Shown piece by piece: positions 1 through 14,546 of a DNA stretch of 64,000 bases (the first letter of the stretch is position 1; each line of letters begins with the position of its first letter). The position numbers and the translations under genes are program-made. The notes under the pieces are model-generated. The model was not told the origin of the DNA. It ran no database searches and worked only from the letters and a program-made list of their open reading frames with translations. This stretch comes from Eudromia elegans (Eukaryota; Chordata; Aves; Tinamiformes; Tinamidae): contig PTEX01000012.1 in assembly GCA_003342815.1 (NCBI GenBank), forward strand, positions 2,086,542 through 2,150,541, in the 5' to 3' direction.

Positions 1-3000
1 CTTGGCTCAGCATCAGTTCATTTATCTAGCAAGTGCATCAACTCATGCACAAGCAATCAAAGGTAAGCATTGCATTTTTAATTGCAAAGTCAAGTCCTTG
101 AAGCAGGGGAAAAGAAAAAAAAGAAGAAGAAGAGAAGGCAGAACTGTGCAGTAGCTGATACTACCTTACTACTCAAAGCAGGAGCAGGTTCAAACTTCTA
201 CAGCGCAGACCAGGATACTCCTTACTCTCTTTGCACCAGTCAATGCGTCTAGCTCTGACCAGGAGCAGGAAAACACTAGAGCCCCAGATCAGAAGGGACC
301 TTTAGTCCTTGCAAGGGGGGACAAAAAGAGTTTGGGAGCCCATCCCAGAGCAACCCAAACCCTGCTCCTCCACAGCAGGCTGTCCCTGTGATGAAACCCT
401 GGGAGTGCCCCAGCTTGAAAGCTTTGGGTGCTGGTAGCTCAGCTTCTGTGCGTGGAGAAGAAGACCTCTGAGAAGGTGCAGCTGCTCGGGCTTGGTCTGC
501 GGGGCTGGTGGCACCCCAGGTTAGGTTCTTCTCAGGTTTCACACCTGCAGGCTTGTGCTGCTGAGTGCTTTCACATCGTGCCTGCCTGCAAGGTCCCTTG
601 CAAACACTGGAGCAGCTGCCGGGCTCTTTAAAGATGGGTCAAGGAGAGAAATGTCCTGCTCTGGGATAACTGCACAAGATAGGCTTAACTCCCGGTCTGC
701 TAGAGAATTTGCCTGGTTGTCAGAGCGTGGCGGGGCAAACTCCATTCTGCCCTCGCTGGGGAGCTGTACACCACCTCTCCACCCAAAGCTTTCTGTTTTG
801 CATTAAAAAATATCCCAAAATGGCTTGTCCAGAGGGCCTGAGTGTGTCTTTGCACTCCTCAAGGGGGAGTACAGGCCCTTCTGCCCCAGCGTCCTTTTGC
901 ACATCCCATTCAAGACATCTCCAGTGCGTACAGAGAGGGAGGCGCTGAGTCCCTCTGGCACTCGGGAAAATCAAACGGGGTCTTCCACATGCAGATGAAT
1001 GTTCCTACCACTGCACTGCAGTGAAAAAGAGACACCAAAATCCCCATAACACATCCCTGCTCTTCTGAAGGAGGAGAGGTCGGCCCCGGAGGGGAGGCAC
1101 CCGCAGGGCAGGGCGTCCTGGCTCACTTCTCTGCACAGCCCTTGCTCTTCAGTGGCAGTCCTGGGTCTTCTAGAGGGTCTCCAAAGAGAGGCAGCCCCTC
1201 GTCAGCCCCCAGGCAAGGGGTCAGCCTCCCCTATCAAAAACAGGCAGTGAGAAGCTCCAGCGCGCAGGGATTTGGCCCCGAGATGCCTCTGTTTGTTTAA
1301 AGAGCGATGTGCTGAGCCAGGTCAGTGCCTCACGCGTGAGTCATAGGCAGCTCTCAGGGTTATAAATGGGGAAAGTGCTGAGTAACTTGTGATTCAGCCG
1401 TATTATAATTCCTCAGGACATATTAGTAATGCGCTCCCTGCTATTACCCGGCTTCCGCCCTGACTCGGCGCCCACACCCAGGCGCCGCGTGGAGCCCGGG
1501 CTGAGAAAGCTGCCCCTGCTTGAGCAGGAGGCGTGGAGCTGGCTCATCCTCCTCCCGGAGCCCCGGCCAACAGCAAACCCTGCTCCCAACTGTTTGCTCT
1601 GCGTTTCAATGTTTTCTTTTTCTTCTTTAGCAAATAGTAATGACAGAAGCCAGAGCTGCGGATTCTGTATCCTCTGTATGTAGTAATCAGTATTTTCCTT
1701 TTTTTGCCTCTGTGTTTGCCATGAGTTATTCACAAGATTTTCAGGGAAGAGTGCAAGTTGAGCCATCAGGTGGTTTCTGTGGTAGAAACTCGAATACTTT
1801 ATGAAAATAAAACAGAGAAGAGACAACTTTGTTTCTTTTGGCATTATCTTAGATGAAGTTAATGGTGGGTGGAGGCTTCCCGGGAAGGAAATGTGTAGGG
1901 GTAAAAAATGAAATTGTGGTGGGCCACCACCCTGGATGGCCTTGGTGGAAACCCTGGGTGCTTGTCTGCATGTCTGGGGCTGGGGAAGCTCGAGTGCCCC
2001 TCAGCTGGAGCTCTCCAGCGAAGCAGAGCGCTGCAGAAAGGTCTGCCTGTGCACCTCTCGCCTTGGCGTTTTCCCCAAGAGGGCAGACCCTTGTTCGGGA
2101 GAGCCGCATGCAATCAGCCCTACCTAGAGTAAGGCATTTAGTATTCCAGGCAGAATCTCCCTTGAAGAAGGAAAGACTCTATACCTAACGACACCCATCA
2201 AGCCTGAAACACTGAAGGAGTTTGGGAGCAGAGACTGCAGGCTCAGAAGGGTCCCTGGCTTCACATTCCCGCATTTAACCTGGAACAGAGCTATGGTGGC
2301 TCCCAAACGTGAAAGACAGAGCTTTCAGGTTCTCTTGAGATCCATAGCAAGAGACAGAAGCACCTACAACTGCTGAGCTCGTGGTCTGGCTCTCTCCAGG
2401 GACTGTCAAGGGCTCCTCATATGGGCACCTTAGTTAAGCACCTGAACGATGAAGATGAGATCAGACTAGGAGTTTCTTCTCCCTGCTCCCTGTCCCGCTA
2501 AGCCACTAGGATCTCAAATTCTTCTGCCACGGCCCCAGTTTGGAAGTCGTGCATGCAACCAGAGGCACCATCACATGGATCACATTCAGCACCACATGCA
2601 GAAGCCAACGTAATGCTGGAGGGGCAGCCCTGGGGACGCAGAGTGGAGGGGCACAGGGTTGCTCACAGCAAGAGGGAGCAGAGGATTCTCAGTACTGCAG
2701 CCTCAAACCTGCTCTCTGTGGTCATGGGAAACGTTTAAAAAGGGAGGAGGGCTCCAACTGTTCTGATGACTCTCTCAGGGCTGTGTTCACCTACGTCTGT
2801 AAAAGTGAGGTTTGGTCATCAAAATCAGTTTGGGGTATAAGCACAACAAGAATCACAGATTTCCTGGAAATGCTGCTGCTCTTTGTCCTCTTTGGCAGGG
2901 CAGCGAGAAGGCTGGTGCAGAAAGGAAGGAGACTTGTCCTCAGGGTGCTCCTCCACTCCCTGGATTTGGGATTTCAGCTTCTGCATGTGGGTGGGTGCTT

Positions 3001-5884
3001 TGAGCTGCTCTAGAGCAACATACTCAGAAATGCAAAATCCATGAGCCCAGAAGATAACTCTGCTGACACAAGCCTGAGTCACTATTCTTACGGCTAAGGT
3101 CCATGGCTGGTACTGAGGCATCCTGGTGGCCTGCTCCCTGTTTGCAAGATTATGCATGAACTTATTTCAATCACTGTCTAAAGACAAAAAAAACCCAAAA
3201 AATGTAGAGAACAGGGCTTGGGATATCCTGCTCTGTCATTCTCCTCTACGTGATGTGTCCTTGGACAAACCCAGCACTGACCTGAGGACATTCAGCACAA
3301 ACCCTCCAGCCATGGAGTCACTGGGGTGTCCCTTGTCATCCCTAAGCCCAAACAGGAGTGATACCTGCACATCTGGCTCGGCATCTCCTGGGACACTATA
3401 GGAACACTTTGCTCGGCTACAGCCTCCGGGAAGGTGGGACATGTGCCTGTCCCTTTCTCCGTGGCTAAGCTTGTGTGACAGGCCGAGAGGGTAGCCAGGG
3501 CTTGGGCCAAGGCACCCTGCAGACAGCCCCCAGCCTGAGCCCTCCCTTTAGAAGGGACAGGTGGGGCTCCTGTGCCCGAGGCCATCGTCTACATACCAGT
3601 GTCCTCCTAGGGACCGTGCCTAAAGGATCCCCCGCGGGCATCTCGCGCTCACAATGTCCAGTTCCTGAGCCAACCCTAGCAGAGGCAGACTGCCTTTGTG
3701 AATCTGCAGGTGCAGGCATGCAATGGTGGCTTCAAGCAAAGACTGATTTCATGCCTCCACTTGTGATTAGCAACCACAAGTGGAAAGTACTACCACCTCC
3801 ATTGCATAATCCTTACGAGAACATGATCTGCTGGAGAAGACCTGCCCAGCATTTGTTAAAGATAGGTTAAAGACGATTCGAACAACAACTGAAAAATAAA
3901 GAAGAGCTAGGGCCAGTGACTCGTTTGAAGTCAATCTGTGCAGCCTTGTAGGCTTGGGTGGGTTGGGTAATCCTGGCTGAGGTCATGGACATGGGGTAGG
4001 AGTGTGTGGCTCAGCCAGGATGGGCAAAGCAAAGATACTTGAACCTCTGTAGCAACAGGTACCTCCTTTACATGACACCATCACTTCTGTCACTCAGCAA
4101 GACTGAAATAGTCATGATTTCCTGCAAAGAAGGAAACAAGAGTTTTCCATTTCGTAATTTTCATTTCACTTTCTTTGAATGTCTGGATATTTTCCAGTGT
4201 TCCCCGGTAGCTGCCACTATAATGCTGTTTTGAACAGAGACTTGTCTGAGTCACAGTGCTACCATATTTAGAATTAATCCAAGAACGACCAAGTTCTTAT
4301 TTTTTCTTTAATTTCTCTTTCAGCCACTCAAGCACTTTGCAAGCTTCCTCCAAATTTTATCCTGAGGTCCTCGCCATACCGCTGGCTTCTCTTTGCAGCA
4401 AAATCCAGCTATTATAAAACATCTTAACCTCTAGGAGGTTAAGCAGGCAAGCTTACATTAAATCCAGATAGGTTCAGGTAAGCACTTTCTGACAGAAGCA
4501 GTTCTACACATTTGCAGTTCAGGGTCTGGTTGGACATGCGGATCATAGAAAACAGAATAGCAAGAAATTCGCCTATGGAAGAGTTTCAATTAAGGATACA
4601 GAAAGGAAATAATGGTGGCAGCGGTAGGTAGCAGAGTATTGCAAGTCTTCAGCAAAGCTGTGTCTGCCGCCCGCTCCCTTCCCTCCCTGGTTCCCCGGAG
4701 GTGACACAGCAGAGTGCTCATGCTGCAGAATGGACACATAAAGTCGCCTTTTGTAAATGCAGCTGTGCAAGGTCTTGATACCCTTAACTGCAGAATAACC
4801 AGAGACAGCTCTCAGGTGGTGTCCTCCGCTGGGCATGGAGACCTCCTCCTGAGGACAAACCATCACACCCGCCAGAGAGATCTGAGGCTCAGTCCTGCTG
4901 CTTGCATTGCTCTTTATCTCATAGTTTAACTTTCTCTAGCTTTTCTTTTCTACTGTTAAAATAAAACATAAAAGTTTTTTTAAAAAAATATTTTTGGACC
5001 CCCACAGAAGTCACAGATCTCTTTTGTTCCCACTGCGGCATTACACCTATAGTGTAATAGGCACTGCAGCCTTGTTTGAATTACCTTTGTGTTGCATTTG
5101 GATGCTGTTGTGTCTGGTGGTCAAAGCACTGGGGAAAGTAGCTCATAATCTGCGAAACACATGAACTGCATTCCTGCGACGTTCAGAAATACTTGGCAGA
5201 GGGAGGGTGTTGACTGAAAGGTAGCAAGGCCCGGTTACCTTTGCTTGTAGGGTGCTTGGCGCTGTGCTGGTTAGGAAGCTGTGGTATAACAATACCTGGC
5301 TGTATTTCTTGTTGCTTAAGGGGTCAATTGCTTTATCATAATATACATTTTTGGGTGGGAAGAATGTATTCATCACCAGCACGACACTGCTAATGCCCTA
5401 GTAGGTAATGGGCAGCTTTAACGGAGGGAGCAGCATGACGCTCTCTGCAGGGAAAGAAGACAGAATCTCTACGCATAAGATCATGACTGCTCTGTAAAGT
5501 TTTATTACCTACTACAGGATTCATCCCCCAGGGAACCAAATTCTTGAATTGAAAAATGCAACAATAACATAGCTGATACTTCAATTTCGCTTTCCTTTCC
5601 TGTGGAAGGGGGAGAGAACATAACGTGCCATACTAATGCCTACTGAAACAGCTTTAAATATGAGAGGGCATCCTCTACTTGCATGTGATAGATAACAGAT
5701 ATCACATAAATAACCAAGTATAATAGATAACAAATACATATTAACATACCATAGACACACTATGTGTGTCCTTGGTGAAGCCAGGAGCAGAAAGCCTCAG
5801 AAACCCTCTTATTTATTCCTGCGGGCGACACTCTCTTCGGAACGGCTTTTCACACCACCGATTTTCCTCTCAATGTTTGAACTC
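1..5884. other. Intergenic DNA downstream of HMGA2, no gene seen
   Basis: All open frames are below 160 codons, overlap on both strands and encode nothing recognisable. Apart from a purine-rich tract at about 112-141 (GAAGAAGAAGAG-type) I see no repeats or RNA genes. Confidence 0.7.
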
Positions 5885-6195
5885 ATTCCTCCGTAGCCCA
5901 GCGGCTCGCGCGGGGGGCAGCTGGGCAGCAGCCCCCCGGGATCAGCTGGCAGCGTGCACCCTGGATGTACGTGTCGGGGTGTGTGGATGTGCACGTCTGG
6001 AGCGCGGCCCGTGCGAGCCGGGGTGCTGGGGCCGTCTGGCAGGTTTATTACCGGGGGTGAGATAAAGGCTTGATCAGCAGGATGTGGTTACGTCAGCGCG
6101 CGTGATGAGGTGCCTGCGCGCTGACCCGCGGAGCGGAACGGCGCTGCCGACCCCTCGCCTCTCCCCCCGGCCGGCCGTGGAAATCACCCGAGCCG
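5885..6195. promoter_or_regulatory. CpG cluster with CRE-like site in the downstream intergenic region
   Basis: The roughly 310-bp stretch is rich in CpG (up to 10 per 60 bases at 6121-6180) and flanked by AT-rich DNA. It contains TTACGTCA (6088-6095), the CREB/ATF variant TGACGTAA on the minus strand, 13 bp after a GATCAGC motif. A weak plus-strand donor, GGG|GTGAGA, lies at about 6057. No coding sequence is recognisable. It could be a distal promoter or enhancer. Confidence 0.4.
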
Positions 6196-6882
6196 CACTT
6201 GTGCTTTCGAACTGAGGAAAAAGGTTAAGTGTCCTTCAGAAGGATGGCAAGGAGAGCTACCTTCAGGTTTAAAACAAAGGGGAAAAGGTCTCGCCGTCTC
6301 ACAGTGTACCTCATTGCACGTGTTCGGCAGCACCTTTACGGGACAAGCTCCTCGCTGCTCCGACTGCCCGCATGCAGCAGCCAAGGCCTCTGCATCGTGG
6401 AGCATCGGGGCCACGAGCAGCAGGGGCAACGCGAGCACATCCCGCCCCGTCGCATTTAGGAGCAGGAGATGCCAGGATGAGAGGTTTCACGTGGTGCCTG
6501 GGTGGCAGCGCGGGACCCTCGTGCTTGGAGCCGCGCCGTCCTCCTTGGAGCCTTCCTGCTTGATCAAAAACCAGCAGAAGAGGAAGCACGGGGGAGGAAG
6601 GTTTGTGTTGGCTGCAAACCAACACGTGCGCAGCTTAATAACATACATCTATGTTCAGCGAGCCCGGCTCTTATCTTTTAATTAGAAGCTGTAGGACCCT
6701 AACCCGTTTTTAAAGAGCTTACAAGTGCAGATTTTATAGTCTTACCTTCTATTTTTTTTTGAACTGGGGTGAAGTAGCGGGAGGGAAAAACTGCTGAAGG
6801 AAAAGCTCTTGCAGTGACTATTATTCCTCAACAGAGCTCAAGTCTTTCTCCCAAATTCAATGTTACCATTTCCAGATCTCCC

Positions 6883-7023
6883 TTAATTAATCCTGGGAAA
6901 ACAGCGTCGTTTGACAAACACATTCTGCCAGTTTGAGCAGCCCTATCCTCACGAGGTCTTCAATTACATTAATTAATTAGCCTTATATAATTCGATTCAC
7001 AGAGGCAAATAGGGCTAATTAAG
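6883..7023. promoter_or_regulatory. Cluster of TAAT homeodomain-type sites
   Basis: TTAATTAATCC (6883-6893), TTAATTAATTAG (6969-6980) and CTAATTAAG (7015-7023) fall within 140 bp. TAAT cores are the standard homeodomain recognition sequence. This is a possible enhancer, inferred from motif density in AT-rich DNA. Confidence 0.3.
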
Positions 7024-8587
7024 TACACGTACAAGCTATCTCGTTACAGCGGCGTTAAGGGCAATGAGTTCATCACGTTCTCCGCGCGGCTGTCACGGGG
7101 CTCCGCGCGTGGGCTGCGACGTGTTGAGGACACTGAGGGCCGTGGAGAGGCCGAGATAGCGTGTCTGCACCCAGGGCATTTACTTCAAAGACCGCAGGTA
7201 GCACCGGCTGCCCCAGCCCAGGGCACGTTCCACAAATGTAAATATGGGCATCTAGGTGGCACGTAAATTACATAGCACTTATCATACCCGCCTTGCTGGC
7301 TGGTGGATTGAGCGGATGAGGGCAAAATCGAGCAGGTTACGTTGCTCCCTCTCTTCCAAAGGGGTTTGCTGCTTCTCCGTCAAGTGCTACTACTATGGGA
7401 GCATCTGGCTCTGCTTGCTTATACGTAGAGCGATTGTCACGAGTTGGAAATAGCGCCTGCTCACCGTTTGTGTGAGCACTTGTGTTTGCAAGGTTAGTCC
7501 CCAAATGTTCCATTGGTAACTCAAGAAAGAAGGGGCTTGCAACCATCAGCCTGTTTTCCTTTTAAAATAGGGAACTTTTGAAGCAGCTCTTCAGAGCAAA
7601 ATAACATAAAAAGCTTTACAGCGATACTGAAAACGGGATTTGTTTTATGATATGCAGGACTGATAATTGATTCTTTAAAAGTTTGCTGTGTTTTCACATG
7701 AAACTTTAAAATGTTATGTGCTGAACTGGCGGACACAGGAAATTTTTAATATGCTGAAATAAAATGTGCTTAAATAACCCTCCACAATACTCCTGCATTC
7801 TTTGCTTGCTTATATTGAGAACCAGACGTCACTTTCAAGTTTTAATAAGTTTCATATGTTTTGTAGTGGGACTGTGTTTGGTTAATTCTAACCTTTAATT
7901 AGTAGCCTCTGGATTGGTGTATACCTCAGGCATGGGGATGTTATTAGTGTGAACTGAAAGCTATGTGTGTTTCTCCATAACAGATCAAAACAAACCTTGT
8001 ATGCTCTGACAGCATTAAACCCCACTGAGACCTGGTGCAGGATATGGTTTTCCACTTGCAAAAGAAAATTGTAATTCACAAGCCCGTGCCAGATGTTGTT
8101 CCCCCAGTGCTTCAGCTTCATTACATACCTACTGAGTAGGTGGTCACCTAAGGTAAAGCTAAGTCCCGCAGAGCTGTTACCAGACTGAATAATTTCAATT
8201 TCTCCCTTAAGAAAATAAACGTAACAACAACAGCAAATATTTAAATATGCTTGGAAATTGTCGCATCTAATATACACGAGACTCTGTTCTGTCTAGAGGG
8301 AAGGCAGACCCACGATCTTGCCCTCTCACAGAGGGACTATTCAGAGGATTAAAGGAATCTGCTGAGGACTTTGCCTCTGCTAAAAAATATCATTATAGAA
8401 AAGTGGTACTGAGTACTGTAGTAGCACCAAGTACGGTACTGAATACACTTAATACTGATCTGGAAGGACATATTTTGTTGTTGTTGAAAACAGAGTTATT
8501 GTTATGTTTCACCTAAAAGAGAGGACAAAGCAGATCCACGTGTGCTTATCCCCGGAATTTCATTAGAGCGCAGATACCTGATATAAT

Positions 8588-8613
8588 CCTGTACCACTAT
8601 CCTGTACCACTAT
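8588..8613. repeat. 13-bp perfect tandem duplication
   Basis: CCTGTACCACTAT is present twice, head to tail. Related GTACTGA/GTACTGT motifs also occur at about 8406-8445. Confidence 0.85.
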
Positions 8614-10385
8614 CACCTTGCTATGACTTTAGCTCCTCTACTTTACTGTCTGTGCAAAATGAAGAATTTTGGGGGACGGGGGAGTGGGGAGGGAAAGGAC
8701 TCGAGGCCTTCCATTGAAGGGAAAATTTGACCAAATCTTGTGCTTTGCTTCTTCCCAGATGTATGCTGGTAACAGCTTGGGTGCCTCTGCTCTGATATCT
8801 TTACACACTCAACTGTAAACACATCCTGGGAACACATCATGGGAAAATATCATGGGAAAAGTGGAAAAACTTTTGATAGAGCTTTCCTCATTATTTTTGG
8901 GGGGAGTAAATTTATGTAAGTGAGAGAGGATGTTTCTGCTGTATCACATAGCGTGTGTAGAAAGCTTTTACCTCATCCATTAGATTCTATAAATGCGGAA
9001 AGTAACAACTACATTTCACGTGGTAAAGAGCATTAAGACGATTTTTCAAAACGCAGTGTGTGTTTTCACAGCTTCTGGAGTTTTGGAAAGCGTTGGGTGA
9101 ACCCTTGGCTCCCAGCGGCCACCAGGTACCCACAGCACGATGGCTGCAAGTGCTCGAACCTTATCCGGTACCGCGGCCGGAACCAGCTCGGCTCCGGGGC
9201 CCTCCCAGCACCGTCTGGATTTGCCCTGGTCTAATGTGCGCTTAGAGGCAGAGAGGCAGCCCCGGCGGATAGGTAGGGTGCCCTGAGCGCAGCTGCTGAG
9301 CCGAGATGCTGATCCCTGCGGATCGGTTCTGCCCGGGGCAAAGCGGGCTGCGCTGTGTCCTGCTCGGATCCTTCCTGGAATTGCTCCTCACGGGACAGAT
9401 TTTGACGGATTATCATTTGTTTGCCCAGGAGTAGCGTGAGAGGGTCCTGTTCTGTGAAACAGTGCTCTGCCCGCCCTCTCGCGCGCCTGGATTTTGGGGA
9501 AAATGACACCTTATGTCCGTGCAATCTCTGCAATTTCTCTCAGCAGCAGCGAGAGCAAATGCCTGTGCTGAACCCGGCCTTTAAGGGCTTCCAATGCCCC
9601 GTCCTGTGTGTGAACACAGCACTAAAATCCGCAGACCAACCTGAGCTCCGCTCTGCGAACAAACCTCAAAACTTCAATACACACGCAGCAGAAACCCTCC
9701 TGACTCCTACCCAAGCAGCCCGCAACCCAGGCTTTCCATGCTGGCGAAACCCCACAAGCCCTTTCCCTTGTGCCAGTTTGTCTGCCTGAGATTAGACCCA
9801 CGTTAATCTCTTCCTTAGGCAGGAAAAATCCTGGGAAAGCTGCGAGCAGCGCAGGGATGGTGCTGCTCGAGCCTGCAGCTCCCTGCTCCAGTTCCCATCC
9901 AACTGCACAGGATTTCCTTTGGAGGGAGGGATGAATGAGAGTCACTTTGTTTGTCGATTACATTGTTTGCCTCCGGAGAGTAATCGTTGAGCAAATTAAT
10001 TCGGGGAGAATAAGCCACAAAACCATCAAAACATTCGGGCAAAGCTTCACTCACTCAAGCCAGCCCCTTCAACAAAACAGAAACGGGGACTGGCAGCTCA
10101 GGGCTTTTACACCCTTTGTTGATTCTACTGACAGCTTTAATCATTGCGGGGCTGACACTCCGGCGGTACAAATGAGTAAATAAAACGTCAGCTTTGCTTA
10201 CAGTGACACTGAACACAACCGTTCAACCTTGACAGGACTGTATTTGTGCATGATGGAGCCCCTTCTTCGGAGTCAAAGATTTTTCTGCAAGAATAACACA
10301 GCCAGAATCTGCGCGGAAAGCGGCTACCACGTCCCTGGGCAGGCAGTTAGATTTATTTTCAATTCTTCGATTAATACTAATGGTT

Positions 10386-10417
10386 TTTTATATATATATA
10401 TGTGTGTATATGTGTGG
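10386..10417. repeat. TA/TG simple repeat
   Basis: (TA)n passing into TGTGTATATGTGTG, followed by a T-run. Microsatellite. Confidence 0.8.
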
Positions 10418-13400
10418 GGTTTTTTTTCCCTAGTCAGAATGACAGAGCAGCTGCAACTCGCATGCAGCCCCGGTGCTGGGAGCAAGAGAGCAGCGGGCGG
10501 CTTGCTATCGGCTTCTGTGGGATAAGGGCTGCCTCCAGCCTCGCCGCGCCGGATTACGCGAAACTGGATGTTTTCCTTTGAAAACTCCATGTAAAAGAGG
10601 TCCTTTGTTTAAGGCACAACCTGAGTTGTCTGTCAAGTTTGGGCCCCAATCCAGCAAAGCACTTAAGCACATGTGTAACGCCGCTGAAACCGAGGGACTA
10701 CCGCTCGCCGGCTTCGAGTCACGCGTGTGTTTAAGTGCTTTGCCGGGCTGAAGCCTTGCAGAAGTCCTTTATATCATGTCGATTTCAAAGTGCATTTCGC
10801 TATTACATCACCGTGCTGTTCTTGGCACCGAATGAATTAACAGAGGAGACAAGGAGAAGCCGAGCGAGGGCTGCCGGCGGACGGGACGCCGCGTTCCTTT
10901 CGGGGAGACCCGGAATCAGCCACGGAGGCGCTTGTAATAACAGGGAGCAGCAGCCCTGGGTGGCACGGTGAGGGCACACGGATGCCATGGGAGTCATGGG
11001 TTTAGTCTGCCCACAGACCCACTCGTGCTCCCTCTCCAAGCAGGATTTTAGGCTGTATCCTGAGACTAAACCCATGGAGGCAGCAGCACATGCCCGATGC
11101 CGTGGGCAGAGGGATGCTCCATTGGGAAAGCTGGGAAGGTGCCATGGAGAATCTGGCTGCTTGCTGTCAGCAAAACATGTCAGTGCCCTGTAATGCGGCT
11201 GCGGGTTGGTTAGATGAGACTTGTATTGATCACACAAATGGGAGGGGAGAACAAAAGCTGCGGGGCTTTCAAAGCCGTCTCCAAACGCCACAAGTGCAGA
11301 TAAGTAGATAAGTGTAGATAAGAGACACAAGTCTAAAGCTTTGGTTTTCCCTTTTTCCCTTGGATAGTTTCTTTCAAGGAAGCCCCTGTGCTGCAGACAC
11401 CGTGGAGCAGCTGCAGGAGAAGCCCCCCGGTGCTGAGGGGGCTGTGGGGAGAGAGACCGAGCTTGCTGTCACAGCCACAGGCTCCATGTGCCTTTCCCAC
11501 TGCAATCTGCAAAGCCCTGATAGGCAGAGCAAGAGGTTTCCTACAATTCTGTTTCATCTTGGAATTGTAGCCGCTTGCTTCAGGTTTTTTTCCCATTTTC
11601 TCACGCTTTTTTGTGGTTGGCTTTCTTGCTATTGATAGATTATTTTTAATGTCAGTTACAATCTGAATGCAAAGACTGACAAATCGGGTGATTAAAGTAA
11701 CGTGAAACAAAACCACCTCTGGTTTTCCAGCCCGGAGGAGGACATGATTTAGAATATTTCCTTGCACTAGGAGCCAACTTCCCACTTGCTGGAAGTGGCA
11801 AGATTGCTCACAGCAGCAGCTTAAACACACGCCGCAGGCTTGGGAGGGAGCAGGAGTGCCTGCACGCTCTCAGGAGGATGTTTTGTATCCTGTTGTTCCA
11901 GCAGCACCCAGGCCTGTTGCTGACATGCAGGCTACGTGGCTGCTTTTTATGGCAAATTTCACCTGGAGATGGGCTCTAGCCATTCATCTTTCTTTTCCTG
12001 TGTGCAGTTTGCACAGGGCTGGAGCCTTATACAAGCTGAGGACCCAATCCAAAGCCCATCATGTCCATAATGGCGTGGATATGATGCCCATCGCAACTTT
12101 CTTTGAGTAACCTGGCCGTAGCAGGGTGCCCTGTGTAACGGCACCCTCACCTATATTTCCCAGCAGTGACGTGCTGCGGCTTTTGCATCTTGTGCTGTGG
12201 AACAGCTACTCCAAACGGGATCACGCAGAGCCGCGGGTCCAGCTCGCCCCTAACCCAGACCTTGGCCCGAGGGTGACGGGCGGGCAGAGGGAGGGAAGCG
12301 CTAACAGAGGCCGGGGATGCCTGTTCATGGATGCATTGGAGAGCTCTTCCCTGGGAGAAGCGGCTGCTCCATCACGTTGGAAACGGGGAGGGCAGAGGTC
12401 TCCTGTGGGGCTGGCGTGGAGGCTTCTGCAGGCCGCAAGCCTGGTCCATAGGGCTGTGAGCGGCAGCCCTTCTCCCTTCTGCAGGACCGTGTTTCTTCTG
12501 CACAACTCTATTATTTGCTCCGAGCATGAGAGCTGTGACCCACCGCTTATCCTAAGGGGCCGAGGGAGCAGAAAGTCAAGTTTCCAGCTATTGCTATGAC
12601 TTAAGAAACATGCAAGGCTTTTGCCTCTGGACATAATCAACTCAGCGTGTTCGGTATTGGTTTATGCTTAAAAAGCAAAGTAAAAGCAGATGAAGTGTAT
12701 TTATAGGCTCATCAGCCAATGAATGGATGAAAGGGAAAAAGAAACTAATGGGAAAATGTCAGCTAGGAGAGAGGAGGGACTCACTGCGAAGTTCATGTCC
12801 AGAGCAACAATTTGGAGTCAGTTCCAAAGACTGGGGGATCTCTATTGACAGTAGAGGAGAAACTGACACTTTATCAGCTCCAAATTTAAAAATAAGCCAG
12901 TAAAAACAGCCTTGTGTAAATGAGATGCTTTTACCAGGCTACCTCGGGATGGGAAAGGCTGGGGGACATGCAGAGCCGGCCCCTTGGGAATGTGTGCTTT
13001 TGATTTGGAGTTCAAAACCTTAAATAAAAACGGGAACCTGGTGAGTGGGGTTACAGCAACGAATGGAGGTCCCTTCCCTCCACCCATCCCGAGCTCAACC
13101 TGAGGGTGGTGAGGGAACCTGGAGGAGTAAAATATTGCCTCCCTCTGCCTTTGTGCTCTGTTGGAGCTGCTGCTTTTGTGTGGGGAAAATCTCATTTAAA
13201 AAGCTCTTTTCAGCGACACGAAACAGGCAGGAGCGGGAAGAGCATTGAAAGGTGAGGGCGGGATGGCAACGCGAGGCGCCGTCGCTGGGCCGGCTGGCCT
13301 TTGGAAATGGGTTAGGGGGTTGAGAGGAAGATTTACATTTCATGAAAACCGCATTGCCCCCCATACAAGGCAAAGGGATATGAGGAAAGCAGCGTAATGA

Positions 13401-14546
13401 AACCCAGCTCGAGGAGGCTGGCCTGGAAGGGAGGAGTTTCTGCCGGTGTCGTGTCAACCTCGGCCACGGCTCCTCGAGCTGCGGCGCGTGCGTCCTCCCC
13501 TCCTGTCACCCAAGGTGCGATCACAGCCCGTATAATCGTGCCCTCCGACCCTCCGGCTCGGCCATCTCTACCAGAGCCATCAGGCCCTTCTACCTCTTCG
13601 AGGGGTTGCAGAGCAGCTGACGTAATCACCGTTTGCAAACGCTTTGTGGCCCTCCGACAGACAGCGCATAAACACAAGTTATGGTGATATTTCTGCTCTA
13701 TCAAGAGAGAGGCATGCGCCTTGTCCCTGGAGGGATCCTCAAAAAATAATTAAAAAAAAAAATCACATGTTCATCCACTTTCTTCTGGCTGCAAATGTAT
13801 TGCTATGAATCGACAAAGGCTCAAAAATGTAGGCCGGAGCACAGAACCGAGCAACAATGCACATATATACGTTCTTGGCAGTGCCTTGGTGCAGATCATG
13901 AGCACAATCTGTTTAACGAGTGTATATTATTTAATGATCTCATCCGGTGTTGATTTAAAAAAGAACAAATCAGAATATTTGTGCTCAAATGGCAGCTAGG
14001 GGAAGATGACTCAAAACCAAATCATTCCCTTAATTCTGGTAGAACTCAGTGCTAGAAACAGCCCATTGAAATGGCTTTAAATGAGCCCAAGTGGAGTTAA
14101 CACACTGGTGTTCGTAACACAATTCATGTTCCAGAAAAGCAATAACTGAGAACACACGCACAAAGGAGGCTCAGTGCACAAAGCTTATAACGTAGTATTT
14201 GCGGGGAATATTTCTTTAAAAATGTAGAGCAGGAGTATCACTTATCGTTCCCACATGGAACAAGTGGTGAAAAGGTTGTGGAAATCATTTTTATTGTTAT
14301 CATATGTTTTCCCTAAATGTTGCTTTAGGAGTAAACCTTTTTTTGGTATTACTTACAATATGCTATTGTTTGACATCCAACATTACACTCATGTTTGAAT
14401 AGCTTATCCTTGTAGCATCCTTCTTTTTCTTTGCAGATTAGATCTGAGATAAATACACCATTGTTTTCATGAAGACTCAGAAACTATTCAGTCTCCTGCA
14501 GGGTGACTGGATATTAAAGAAATGGCAGGAGCTCTCTTGGCAGAGT

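Noticed and set aside
10803-11830. Two minus-strand ORFs of 175 and 165 codons
   Set aside because: No homology, no conserved motif and no promoter context. Lengths are expected by chance in a 64-kb window.
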